DNA from: Kluyvera intermedia
GTDB lineage: Bacteria; Pseudomonadota; Gammaproteobacteria; Enterobacterales; Enterobacteriaceae
DNA length: 64,000 nucleotides
NCBI RefSeq assembly: GCF_021440345.1
Contig: NZ_JAKCNS010000003.1
Location: 1-64,000 of the forward strand
Direction: 5' to 3'
A program made the translations under genes and the position numbers. Shown here one piece after another: positions 22,509 through 31,420 of the stretch (within the stretch, counting starts at the first letter, position 1; each line of letters begins with the position of its first letter). The notes under the pieces are model-generated. The model ran no database searches. It saw only the letters and a program-made list of their open reading frames with translations, and had not been told where the DNA came from.

Positions 22509-22964
22509 CTACTTATCCTTACCCAACATCGCTTCAAGATCCTGCTTAAGGCTGGACATCTTCGTCGCGTACTTCTCTTTGTTTTCAGCATCTTCAATCA
22601 GCTGGACAACGGTTTCCGATAACGTTTTCCCGCGACGTTGCGCCAAACCGGCCAGTCTCTGCCAGACGGCAAACTCCAGATCGATAGACTTCTTGCGCGT
22701 ATGCTGATGTTCAGCATTAAAATGGCGCTTGCGGCGTGCACGAATCGTCTGCTTCATTCGGTTAACCAGTTGCGGGTTAATATGCTGAGCGATCCAGTCA
22801 TTAACCTGAACGGGTTCATGTTCCAGTTTCAGCAAAACATCGACAGCCTCTTGTGCGGCGCTGGCTTCAATGTAGCGGGTGACGGATTCGCCTTCCCGGT
22901 GCTTTTTAACCAGGTATTTCCACTTCCAGCCGCTTTCAAGATTTTCCAGTTGTTGATATTTCAT
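22509..22964 (-). CDS. matP: Macrodomain Ter protein MatP
   Basis: The 151-residue DNA-binding protein organises the Ter macrodomain by binding matS sites and linking the divisome through ZapB. An N-terminal four-helix part ([18 protein letters not shown]) is followed by a ribbon-helix-helix region ([37 protein letters not shown] near 90-125) and a C-terminal coiled coil. It lies next to ompA as in E. coli, divergent from lonH. Confidence 0.96.
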   Translation of the reverse strand: MKYQQLENLESGWKWKYLVKKHREGESVTRYIEASAAQEAVDVLLKLEHEPVQVNDWIAQHINPQLVNRMKQTIRARRKRHFNAEHQHTRKKSIDLEFAVWQRLAGLAQRRGKTLSETVVQLIEDAENKEKYATKMSSLKQDLEAMLGKDK

Positions 22965-23148
22965 TGCGATCTCAGTGTGACCGTGTAACTCTTTTCAGAA
23001 TAACAGTTTTTTCTCAATGTGCTGAGAAGAAATCTGCAACTGTGATATCGATTAAGCCAACAACAGAAGATACTTCCGTATTCTCCGTGAGCTTCCCGTT
23101 GGCATCAGGTATAATCACGCACTTTACATCTGACTAAAAATAGCGACA

Positions 23149-24909
23149 TTGACTATAAATACTCTTTCCCGGCGCTTTCTCGCCCCCGCGACTGAAGCAT
23201 TTCAGGCGCTATTTGCCCAGCCTGATCTGGCCTCAGAAAACGAATCCTTATTCAGTGAACTGCAGGCGCGTTTACATTACGCCCTGGAGCAGTTTCTGCA
23301 TCCTCAAGGTGTCTCCCCCCTCTTGCTGGTCAAAGCACCAGAAGAAAAAGATTACCTGCAGCTGCTCACGCAGACAACGCTGTCGCTGCGTAATAACGAT
23401 GAGTCGGCCCTGACAGGCGTCGATTATCAAGTTAACGGCAGCAAAATCACGGTCACGCCAGCGCGCAGTACCGATGATAATTTTGCCAGCACCGGGCCAG
23501 TTATCTATGCCGACTGGATCGAAGCCGAGCAGCTTTTTGGTTGTGTTCGCCAATTCAATGGTGAAATCACTCTACAGCCGGGCCTCGTTCACCAGGCCAA
23601 TGGTGGCATTCTGATTTTGTCACTGCGTACGCTTATGGCGCAGCCGCTGCTGTGGATGCGCTTGAAAAATGTGATTTCACACCAGCGATTTGACTGGCTC
23701 ACTTTCGACGATGCGCGCCCTCTGCCGGTCAGCATTCCCTCCATGCCTCTGACACTCAAGCTCGTCCTGGTGGGCGATCGTGATTCGCTTGCCGACTTCG
23801 AGGAAATGGAACCAGAGCTGGCTGAAACTTCACTGTACAGCGAATTTGAAGACAACCTGCAAATCAGTGATGAAGAAACGCTTAAGCAGTGGTGCCAGTG
23901 GGTCTGGAATGTCGCTCGCGAAAAATCCCTGCCAGGTCTTGCTGCCGATGCATGGCCACTGCTGATGCAGGAAGGTGCCCGCGATACCGGCGACCAGGAG
24001 ATTATGCCGCTCTGCCCGCTGTGGATTGCGCGCCAACTCAGAGAAGCCGCTCCGTTCACTGACAACGATGTCATCAATGCAGAACAGCTTAAAACCATGC
24101 TGGAACAGCGTCTGTGGCGAGAAGGCTTCCTGGCTGAACGTATGCAGGACGAAATTCTGCTTGAGCAGATCCTGATTGAGACTGAAGGTGAATGCATCGG
24201 TCAGATCAACGCTCTGTCAGTTATCGATTTTCCTGGCCACCCGCGTCCGTTTGGTGAACCGTCACGTATTACCTGCGTGGTACACGTCGGCGACGGTGAA
24301 TTCACCGACGTTGAGCGTAAGGCCGAACTCGGCGGTAATATTCATGCCAAAGGGATGATGCTGATGCAGGCCTTCCTGATGGCTGAGCTCGATTTGGAGC
24401 AGCAACTGCCCTTCTCGGCGTCGCTGACGTTTGAGCAGTCATACAGTGAAGTTGATGGCGACAGCGCCTCAATGGCAGAGCTGTGCGCTCTTATCAGCGC
24501 CCTGGCCAACGTGCCTATCAACCAGAGTATCGCAATCACCGGCTCTGTCGATCAGTTTGGTCGCGCGCAGCCGGTAGGTGGTCTGAATGAAAAAATTGAA
24601 GGTTTCTTCGCTATCTGCGCACAGCGTGGCTTAAGCGGCAAGCAGGGGGTCATCATTCCTTCCGCTAACGTTCGCCACCTGAGCCTCTCAAGTGAGATTC
24701 AGGAAGCGGTAGAAGCCGGGGCGTTCTCTATTTGGGCTATCGATGATGTCGGTGATGCGCTGCCGCTTCTGACGCAGCTCAACTGGGATGGCGAAGGGCA
24801 AACGCTACTGCAAACGATTCAGGAACGCATTGCACAGGCCACTCAGCCGGAGCCTCGCTACCGTTATCCGTGGCCGTTACGCTGGTTAAACCGTTCACAT
24901 TCCAACTGA
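23149..24909 (+). CDS. lonH: Lon-like protease homologue LonH (YcbZ)
   Basis: The 586-residue protein has an N-terminal degenerate AAA-type part without a clear Walker A and a C-terminal S16 protease domain. The Ser-Lys dyad is visible: Ser439 in DGDSASM and Lys482 in GGLNEKIEGFF. The start is TTG at 23149, which gives the conserved N-terminus. The protein ends with an Arg/Trp-rich tail. Substrates are unknown; the loss of ATPase motifs suggests it does not work like true Lon. It is followed after 69 bp by fabA. Confidence 0.93.
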   Translation: MTINTLSRRFLAPATEAFQALFAQPDLASENESLFSELQARLHYALEQFLHPQGVSPLLLVKAPEEKDYLQLLTQTTLSLRNNDESALTGVDYQVNGSKITVTPARSTDDNFASTGPVIYADWIEAEQLFGCVRQFNGEITLQPGLVHQANGGILILSLRTLMAQPLLWMRLKNVISHQRFDWLTFDDARPLPVSIPSMPLTLKLVLVGDRDSLADFEEMEPELAETSLYSEFEDNLQISDEETLKQWCQWVWNVAREKSLPGLAADAWPLLMQEGARDTGDQEIMPLCPLWIARQLREAAPFTDNDVINAEQLKTMLEQRLWREGFLAERMQDEILLEQILIETEGECIGQINALSVIDFPGHPRPFGEPSRITCVVHVGDGEFTDVERKAELGGNIHAKGMMLMQAFLMAELDLEQQLPFSASLTFEQSYSEVDGDSASMAELCALISALANVPINQSIAITGSVDQFGRAQPVGGLNEKIEGFFAICAQRGLSGKQGVIIPSANVRHLSLSSEIQEAVEAGAFSIWAIDDVGDALPLLTQLNWDGEGQTLLQTIQERIAQATQPEPRYRYPWPLRWLNRSHSN

Positions 24910-24920
24910 TCGGACTTGTT
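24904..24920. promoter_or_regulatory. FadR site of fabA
   Basis: AACTGATCGGACTTGTT matches the activating FadR operator known upstream of enterobacterial fabA. It overlaps the lonH stop codon. Confidence 0.8.
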
Positions 24921-24921
24921 C

Positions 24922-24939
24922 AGCGTACACGTGTTAGCT
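24922..24939. promoter_or_regulatory. FabR site of fabA
   Basis: AGCGTACACGTGTTAGCT is the near-palindrome bound by the repressor FabR at fabA and fabB. It lies 1 nt downstream of the FadR site, so activation by FadR and repression by FabR meet here to set unsaturated fatty acid synthesis. Confidence 0.8.
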
Positions 24940-24978
24940 ATCCTGCGTTCCGAACTTAAAATAAGGCTTACTTAAAAC

Positions 24979-25497
24979 ATGGTAGATAAACGCGAATCCT
25001 ATACAAAAGAAGACCTTCTTGCCTCTGGTCGCGGTGAACTGTTTGGCGCAAAAGGCCCGCAGTTACCTGCACCTAGCATGCTGATGATGGATCGTGTCAT
25101 TAAAATGACCGAAACCGGCGGCAACTTTGACAAGGGTTATGTTGAAGCTGAGCTCGATATCAATCCGGACCTGTGGTTCTTCGGTTGTCACTTTATCGGC
25201 GATCCGGTGATGCCTGGCTGTCTGGGTCTGGACGCAATGTGGCAGCTGGTTGGTTTCTACCTGGGCTGGCTGGGCGGCGAAGGCAAAGGCCGCGCGCTCG
25301 GCGTGGGTGAAGTGAAATTCACCGGTCAGGTTCTGCCAACGGCGAAAAAAGTGACCTACCGTATTCACTTCAAACGCATCGTTAACCGTCGTCTGATCAT
25401 GGGCCTGGCGGATGGTGAAGTTCTGGTTGATGGTCGTCTGATCTATACCGCGAACGACCTGAAAGTAGGTCTGTTCCAAGACACTTCTGCATTCTAA
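24979..25497 (+). CDS. fabA: 3-hydroxydecanoyl-ACP dehydratase/isomerase FabA
   Basis: The 172-residue enzyme dehydrates 3-hydroxydecanoyl-ACP and isomerises the trans-2 double bond to cis-3, the branch point to unsaturated fatty acids. Catalytic His71 ([16 protein letters not shown]) and Asp85 (GLDAMWQ) are present (70 and 84 when Met is not counted). It has the single hotdog fold and the usual length. Confidence 0.99.
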   Translation: MVDKRESYTKEDLLASGRGELFGAKGPQLPAPSMLMMDRVIKMTETGGNFDKGYVEAELDINPDLWFFGCHFIGDPVMPGCLGLDAMWQLVGFYLGWLGGEGKGRALGVGEVKFTGQVLPTAKKVTYRIHFKRIVNRRLIMGLADGEVLVDGRLIYTANDLKVGLFQDTSAF

Positions 25498-25557
25498 TGC
25501 GACTCATCTTCAGGCTTTACTGGCCTGGCGGTTGATTAGTATTGTGAATCAAAAGGC

Positions 25558-25587
25558 GAAACCTCCGCAGTGCGGAGGTTTCTTTTT
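25558..25587. terminator. Bidirectional terminator between fabA and rmf
   Basis: GAAACCTCCGCA and TGCGGAGGTTTC form a 12-bp stem followed by TTTTT. It lies between the convergent fabA and rmf stop codons. Confidence 0.88.
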
Positions 25588-25599
25588 AAAGAGACAGTG

Positions 25600-25767
25600 T
25601 CAGGCAACTACTGCCCTGTCCTCCATGGCTTCTCGCCAGCCTCCCAGCCAGTAAGACCTCTGGTTAATAGTCTGGTAAGGACACATTTCTTTTGACCGTC
25701 CGGTAATCCCGGCCTGGTACCCACGCTGATGTGCCCGATCCAGGCGATCTCGTTTTTGTCTCTTCAT
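25600..25767 (-). CDS. rmf: Ribosome modulation factor RMF
   Basis: The 55-residue basic protein starts MKRQKRDRLDRAHQRGYQAG and contains CPYQTINQRSYWLGGWREAM. RMF dimerises 70S ribosomes into 100S particles in stationary phase. The start has GAGGG 9 nt upstream. In E. coli it is driven by ppGpp. It is convergent with fabA, as in E. coli, and separated from pqiC by a gap that holds the pqi terminator. Confidence 0.97.
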   Translation of the reverse strand: MKRQKRDRLDRAHQRGYQAGITGRSKEMCPYQTINQRSYWLGGWREAMEDRAVVA

Positions 25768-25965
25768 GCCTCGTTTCCCTCATATCTTGGTCTGGTGGAA
25801 AAGAAAACAGTGGTTACAAAGTATGCGACCACATAATACGAATACCGCTAAAAAATGGCCCCGTCAATGCGCAGAATTCATACCAATGTCATATTTGTGA
25901 GCTAATCAGAAGTTCATTTGTACAAAAAACGTGATGTGGCATAAGTAACCAGTTGAAGCCAGACG

Positions 25966-26001
25966 TAAAAAAACCGCCGTCGGTTTTGCACCGACGGCGG
26001 T
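25966..26001 (-). terminator. Terminator of the pqiABC operon
   Basis: Leftward ACCGCCGTCGG and CCGACGGCGGT form an 11-bp stem with a 7-nt loop followed by seven T. It starts 27 nt after the pqiC stop codon. Confidence 0.88.
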
Positions 26002-26028
26002 CCTTAGAACAATTAATTCTATTTATGG

Positions 26029-26586
26029 TTAGCGATTGATGGTCTGCGCAATAGAAGCGGCTTCCTGACTCCAGGCCTGGGCCAGAATTTTCACCATCGC
26101 ATCATAACCATCCTGCTGCTGCGCCATTTCGATATGGAATGGACGCTTGATCAGCTGGCCCTGATGATTGAGCAACCATTCACCGCTCACCACCACTTTA
26201 CCATCAAAGCGGCCATGGAAACCGGTCACAGAGACGTTCAGCGTGTCCTGATCGCTGCCTAATGGCTGTGATGACACCACCCAACCCGGCAGCTGATTGC
26301 TGAGGTTAAACACCAGCGTCGTACGCAGCTGCTGGTCCAGCGGACTGGCCCAGAGGTTATTGCTGGCAATCACATACTGAACGTCACTGGTCTGATAGAC
26401 CACACCGCTGCCAGCGAGAAAATCAGGCACGTTAACTTGTTCAACCCACAGCATACGCTGGTGTGCGGTGGCGCTGTTTTGCACAGTGCCTGTTGCCAAT
26501 GGCAGCTGGTAATAGGTTTTATTATCCCCGCTGCTGCTGCAGGCCGCCAACAGGCAGGCCGCAGCCATTACTAACCACTTCTTCAT
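26029..26586 (-). CDS. pqiC: Outer-membrane lipoprotein PqiC
   Basis: The 185-residue protein has a lipobox LLAAC-S at residues 12-17, so the mature protein begins at Cys16. It belongs to the ABC-type transport auxiliary (DUF330) family. PqiC forms a ring at the outer membrane that receives the PqiB tube; the complex moves lipids between membranes. The ATG overlaps the pqiB stop codon (TAATG). Confidence 0.95.
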   Translation of the reverse strand: MKKWLVMAAACLLAACSSSGDNKTYYQLPLATGTVQNSATAHQRMLWVEQVNVPDFLAGSGVVYQTSDVQYVIASNNLWASPLDQQLRTTLVFNLSNQLPGWVVSSQPLGSDQDTLNVSVTGFHGRFDGKVVVSGEWLLNHQGQLIKRPFHIEMAQQQDGYDAMVKILAQAWSQEAASIAQTINR

Positions 26587-28223
26587 TATTTCGCCCTCTT
26601 AGGCTCTGGATCTTTCTTATCCTTCGCTTCGAATACCAGCGCGTTGCTCTTCTCATTCAATGTTTTCAGCACCGGCTGTAGTTCACGCAGTACCTGATCC
26701 AGACGCTGCATATCGGCAACCATTTTGTTGTAAGCCGCCGAACCCGGCTGGAAGCCCTGCATACTACGATTCAACTCGCGAAGCGTTTTCTGCATATCGG
26801 CCGGCAACTCCTGCGCTGACTGGCTAGCGGTGATTTTATTCAGGTTATCCAGCGTCGTTTGCAGACGACGCATCGTATTCTGAGTTTCACTGAGCGTATT
26901 GGTTGCCTGTTGAACCATCGGCGTGAGAGGCAGATTGTTAAATTTATCCAGCGTCTCCATCACTCGTTGCTGAATTTGCGCCAGGCCACCGCTTACCGAA
27001 GGAATAATATTGATACCATCGAATGTTTTCACATTAGAGATAGCCGGTTCTTTCGGGTAGAAGTCGAGATCAATGTACAGCGCGCCCGTGACCAGGTTCC
27101 CCGTTTTAAGCGATCCGCGCAGACCACGTTCAATCAATGCTGGCAGATGACCACGAATATCAGGACTCTCGCCAAACTGAGTGGCCAGGCGTTCAGGTTC
27201 AATCTGGATTTTCACCGGAATACGGTAGTCGCTGGACAATGCCTGGTGCAGCCTATTGGAGAAGTACGGTACCTGAGCGACAGTCCCTAAACGAATGCCC
27301 CGGAACTCGACCGGTGCGCCAACCTGCAGGCCGCGAACCGAATCTTTGAAGAACATCAGATAGTCAATATGCTGGGTATACAGCGAATCCTGAATACTTT
27401 TCTGATCGTCATAGAGTTTGAATTCGGTCTTCTCGACGATGGGTTGACCGAGATCGACGCCCTCCGGTACATCAAAGCTGACGCCGCCGCTAAATAATGT
27501 CGCCAGCGATCCCATTTCCACCCGCATCCCGGCAGAAGTGAGATCCATAGCCACACCGCTGTCTTTCCAGAAACGCACGTTACTGGTCACCAGACGGTCG
27601 TTTGGCGCACTGATAAACAGCTGGTAAGAGATGCTGCGATTTTTTGGGTCAAAAGTACTGGTTTCGACTGACCCTACACGATAGCCGCGGAACAACACCG
27701 GATCGCCCGGATTCAGTTGCCCTGCTTTTTTGCTGTCGAGTACCACGCGAATACCTTTAGCATCCGGCGGCGCGAGTGGTGGGGCATCAAGCAACTGATA
27801 GTTGCTAGGCTCAGGTCCTTTCGATCCCGGCTGTAGTTCGATATAAGCCCCGGACAATAGCGTCCCGAGCCCACTGATTCCTTCGCGGCCAATTTGCGGC
27901 TTCACAACCCAAAACACGGAGTCTTTATGCAGCAGTTTTTCCATGCCGGAATTCAGGCGCGCTTTAATTTCCACGTGCGTCAGATCATCGGTCAGGGTGG
28001 TACTCATCACCACGCCCACATCCACGCTGCGGCTTTTAATCGTCGTTTTACCACCCTCAATACCTTCAGCGTTGGTGGTGATTAACGTCACCTCCGGTCC
28101 CTGATGACTGTAATGATAAAACAGGATCCATGCGCCAATCAGCGCCGTGACAATCGGGAAGATCCAAACGGGAGACCAGTTTTTCACTTTCTGCACATTT
28201 GCCTCCCCACTCTTGGTTTCCAT
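26586..28223 (-). CDS. pqiB: MCE-domain tunnel protein PqiB
   Basis: The 545-residue protein has one N-terminal membrane helix (WSPVWIFPIVTALIGAWILFYHY) and three MCE domains (around 45-150, 160-260 and 280-390), then a long coiled coil with a C-terminal hydrophilic tail (MRRLQTTLDNL, then MQGFQPGSAAYNKMVADMQRL). Three stacked MCE hexamers form a needle across the periplasm for lipid transport. I chose ATG 28223 (METKSGEANVQ), 4 nt after the pqiA stop. Confidence 0.96.
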   Translation of the reverse strand: METKSGEANVQKVKNWSPVWIFPIVTALIGAWILFYHYSHQGPEVTLITTNAEGIEGGKTTIKSRSVDVGVVMSTTLTDDLTHVEIKARLNSGMEKLLHKDSVFWVVKPQIGREGISGLGTLLSGAYIELQPGSKGPEPSNYQLLDAPPLAPPDAKGIRVVLDSKKAGQLNPGDPVLFRGYRVGSVETSTFDPKNRSISYQLFISAPNDRLVTSNVRFWKDSGVAMDLTSAGMRVEMGSLATLFSGGVSFDVPEGVDLGQPIVEKTEFKLYDDQKSIQDSLYTQHIDYLMFFKDSVRGLQVGAPVEFRGIRLGTVAQVPYFSNRLHQALSSDYRIPVKIQIEPERLATQFGESPDIRGHLPALIERGLRGSLKTGNLVTGALYIDLDFYPKEPAISNVKTFDGINIIPSVSGGLAQIQQRVMETLDKFNNLPLTPMVQQATNTLSETQNTMRRLQTTLDNLNKITASQSAQELPADMQKTLRELNRSMQGFQPGSAAYNKMVADMQRLDQVLRELQPVLKTLNEKSNALVFEAKDKKDPEPKRAK

Positions 28224-28227
28224 GCTT

Positions 28228-29487
28228 TTACGATTCCTTATGGCTTGATTCAGGTTCCCGATCCCAGGACAGGCGCGGATCAAAGGTCATTGCTGAGAAC
28301 ATAGTCATGATGACAACCAACGCAAACATCAGCGCACCAATGGCCGGGTAGATATTCATTAACCCCCCAATGCGCACAAGCGCGGAGAGCACTGCAATTA
28401 CAAACACATCGATCATTGACCAACGCCCGACGAACTCCACTACTTCATAAATCAGGTGCATGCGTTCGCTGTCCCGGTGACGACGTTTAAGCCCGTTCGC
28501 ATCCAGACACAGCCAGGCAATAGCGATCATCTTCAACGTCGGGACCAAAATACTGGCGATGAAAATCACCATGGCCACCGGATACGAGCCTTCACTCCAC
28601 AGCAGGATCACCCCGGCAATAATCGTCGACGGCATCTTGTCGCCCAACAGATCGGTAATCATGATTGGCAAGATATTGGCGGGGAGATAAAGCATGATTG
28701 ATGTTACCAGCAGTGCAACTGTCCACTGAAGGCTGTTTTTACGCCTCACATGGCCTTTGCTGTGGCAACGAGGACACTCATGCAATTCTGCGGGGAGAAT
28801 CGCCGTGCAGCACGAACAGGAGCGTAACCCCTGCTGCATCCCGGTTATTCCCGGTTTTAGCGGCCGAGAAAGCATTGGCATAGCGCCGATGTCGTCCCAC
28901 AGCCAGCGGCGGTCGACGCACTGGAAAGTGCGCAGTTGCAGCAGACAGAAGAGACACCATGGCAGGAAGCTGCTGCCCACACCAACGTCGCCATAGGCCA
29001 TCAGCTTCACAAAGCTCACCAGCACGCCAGCGAGGAAAATTTCCGCCATTCCCCACGTTTTGAGCGTAAACAGAATACGCGCCAGGAATGTTTTAAGCCT
29101 GTAGGGCATTTTGACCTGATTGACCAGCAACAGAATGGTTATCAAGCAAAATGCCGGCACCAGCTGCACGAACAGCAGAAAAAAGGTGCCGAGGCTAGCG
29201 TAGTCTTCGGAAAACATAACGCTGGGGATTTCCAGCAGTTCAATTTCACTCTTGACGCCTGCCACGTTCATACTGATAAACGGAAACAGGTTCGCCAGCA
29301 GCAGCATAAAGAGCGCCACCAGGACGTACGCCGTTGGGCGCCGTCTTGGTTCATCCCACGAAGTGGTTAGCGTTGTACCACAACGTGGGCAATTTGCCTT
29401 ATGTCGATGCTCAAGGTGCGGCAACGCCACCAGCATGTCACACTGTGAACACAGAATATGCTGCGCAGCATGATGTTGTTCGCACAT
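28228..29487 (-). CDS. pqiA: Paraquat-inducible inner-membrane protein PqiA
   Basis: The 419-residue protein has two PqiA repeats, each with a Cys-rich zinc-type motif (CEQHHAAQHILCSQCD and CPRCG near the start, CSCCTAILPAELHECPRC near 225) and four membrane segments. It is the inner-membrane part of the Pqi lipid transport system; in E. coli the operon is controlled by SoxRS, and a pqi promoter is expected within the end of uup. It follows uup after 13 nt. Confidence 0.96.
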   Translation of the reverse strand: MCEQHHAAQHILCSQCDMLVALPHLEHRHKANCPRCGTTLTTSWDEPRRRPTAYVLVALFMLLLANLFPFISMNVAGVKSEIELLEIPSVMFSEDYASLGTFFLLFVQLVPAFCLITILLLVNQVKMPYRLKTFLARILFTLKTWGMAEIFLAGVLVSFVKLMAYGDVGVGSSFLPWCLFCLLQLRTFQCVDRRWLWDDIGAMPMLSRPLKPGITGMQQGLRSCSCCTAILPAELHECPRCHSKGHVRRKNSLQWTVALLVTSIMLYLPANILPIMITDLLGDKMPSTIIAGVILLWSEGSYPVAMVIFIASILVPTLKMIAIAWLCLDANGLKRRHRDSERMHLIYEVVEFVGRWSMIDVFVIAVLSALVRIGGLMNIYPAIGALMFALVVIMTMFSAMTFDPRLSWDREPESSHKES

Positions 29488-29500
29488 GAAAAGTCCTCAA

Positions 29501-31408
29501 TCAGGCGCCGTTTTTCAACGCTTCCAGATATTCCCATCGTTCAAACGCTTCTTCCAACGCCTGCTCTGCCTGCGTCATGTCAGCCAGTACCTTTTGAGTA
29601 TGGTCATGAGGCTGGCTAAAGAACGTCGCATCGGCAACCTGTAACTGTAACGCTTCCAGATCCGCTTCCAGTTTTTCCAACTTTTGCGGCAGCTGCTCCA
29701 GTTCGCGCTGCAGGTTATAGCTTAATTTGCTACCCCCACGTTTGACAGTTTCTGCTTTTGGTTGGGCCGCTTCCGGAGTTTTTTTCACTGCCGCCTGTTG
29801 ATGCGACTGTGATTGTGCCTGCTGCCCACGCGCATCGTGATAACCACCGACATAACGACCAATACGCCCTTCACCTTCGAAGATCCAGCATTCGGTCACG
29901 GTATTATCCACAAACTGACGATCGTGGCTCACCAGCAGTACGGTTCCCTGGTAGCCATCGATAAGCTCTTCCAGCAGTTCGAGCGTTTCGACATCCAGGT
30001 CATTGGTTGGTTCATCGAGAATCAACAGATTGCTTGGTTTCAGGAACAGGCGCGCCAGCAGCAGACGGTTACGCTCACCGCCGGACAGCGCACGTACCGG
30101 CGTCATCGCTCGTTTAGGGTGGAATAAGAAGTCCTGCAGATAGCCTAGTACATGGCGCGGTTTACCGTTGACCATGACCTCTTGCTTACCTTCCGCCAGG
30201 TTATCCATTACCGTTTTGTCCGGATCCAACTCTGCACGGTGCTGGTCGAAGTAAGCTACTTCCAGCTTAGTACCCACGTGGATACGCCCGCTATCGGCCT
30301 GCAGCTGGCCCAACATCAGTTTAAGCAACGTGGTTTTACCGCAACCGTTAGGCCCAATCATGGCGATTTTGTCGCTACGCTGTACCTGTGCGGAGAAGTT
30401 TTTCACCAGCACTTTGCCATCGACCTGGTAATTGACGTCTTCCATTTCGAACACGATCTTACCGGAACGCGAGGCCTCTTCGACCTGCATCTTCGCGCTG
30501 CCCATCACTTCACGGCGCGCGCTACGCTCGTTACGCATCGCTTTCAACGCACGGACACGGCCTTCATTACGCGTACGACGTGCTTTAATGCCCTGACGGA
30601 TCCACACCTCTTCCTGCGCGAGTTTGCGATCGAATTCGGCGTTTTGCAGTTCTTCAACGCGCAGCGCCTCTTCTTTCTCCAGCAGGTACTGATCGTAATT
30701 GCCAGGGTAGGTCACCAGATTACCGCGATCGAGATCGACAATACGGGTCGCCATGTTGCGAATGAACGAACGGTCGTGGGAGATGAAAATGATCGTCCCC
30801 TTGAAGGACTTCAGGAAGCCTTCCAGCCAGTCGATCGTTTCAATATCCAGGTGGTTGGTCGGTTCATCGAGCAGCAGCACACGCGGTGCGCTAACCAGCG
30901 CACGACCCAACGCCGCTTTACGCAGCCAGCCGCCGGAAAGCGAGGCCAGTTCGGTATCCGCCGTCAGACCTAGTTGTTCCAGCACTTCATTAATTCGGCT
31001 TTCCAGCTGCCACAGGCCGTGGTTATCCAGCTGCTCCTGGACTTTCGCCAGCTCTTGCAGGTTTTTGTCGCTGGGATCGGTCATCACCAGATGCGAAGTC
31101 TCGTGATAACGCTTGAGATATTCAGCCTGTTCCGCAATCCCTTCGGCGACGAAATCATAAACGCTACCCTCTACGTTACGTGGAGGATCCTGCTGCAGAC
31201 GCGCCACAACCAGATCCTGCTCGTAGATGATTCGCCCATCGTCGAGCCCCAGTTCACGGTTGAGAATTTTCATCAGCGTCGATTTGCCCGCGCCGTTTCG
31301 CCCAACCAGGCAGACTCGCTCGTTATCCTCAATATGCAGCTCGGCATTATTGAGAAGCGGCGCATCGCTGAATGACAGCCAGGCGCCATGCATACTAATT
31401 AATGACAT
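29501..31408 (-). CDS. uup: ABC-F ATPase Uup
   Basis: The 635-residue soluble protein has two ATPase cassettes: GRNGAGKST, LSGGWLRKAALGRAL and LLLDEPTNHLD in the first, GPNGCGKTT, LSGGERNRLLLARLF and LILDEPTNDLD in the second. The linker between them (EVWIRQGIKARRTRNEGRVRALKAMR) is the ABC-F P-site tRNA interaction motif type. A C-terminal coiled coil (YNLQRELEQLPQKLEKLEADLEAL) binds DNA in E. coli Uup. Uup affects ribosomes, and its loss raises precise transposon excision. It follows rlmKL after 12 nt. Confidence 0.97.
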   Translation of the reverse strand: MSLISMHGAWLSFSDAPLLNNAELHIEDNERVCLVGRNGAGKSTLMKILNRELGLDDGRIIYEQDLVVARLQQDPPRNVEGSVYDFVAEGIAEQAEYLKRYHETSHLVMTDPSDKNLQELAKVQEQLDNHGLWQLESRINEVLEQLGLTADTELASLSGGWLRKAALGRALVSAPRVLLLDEPTNHLDIETIDWLEGFLKSFKGTIIFISHDRSFIRNMATRIVDLDRGNLVTYPGNYDQYLLEKEEALRVEELQNAEFDRKLAQEEVWIRQGIKARRTRNEGRVRALKAMRNERSARREVMGSAKMQVEEASRSGKIVFEMEDVNYQVDGKVLVKNFSAQVQRSDKIAMIGPNGCGKTTLLKLMLGQLQADSGRIHVGTKLEVAYFDQHRAELDPDKTVMDNLAEGKQEVMVNGKPRHVLGYLQDFLFHPKRAMTPVRALSGGERNRLLLARLFLKPSNLLILDEPTNDLDVETLELLEELIDGYQGTVLLVSHDRQFVDNTVTECWIFEGEGRIGRYVGGYHDARGQQAQSQSHQQAAVKKTPEAAQPKAETVKRGGSKLSYNLQRELEQLPQKLEKLEADLEALQLQVADATFFSQPHDHTQKVLADMTQAEQALEEAFERWEYLEALKNGA

Positions 31409-31420
31409 TCTTTATTCCTT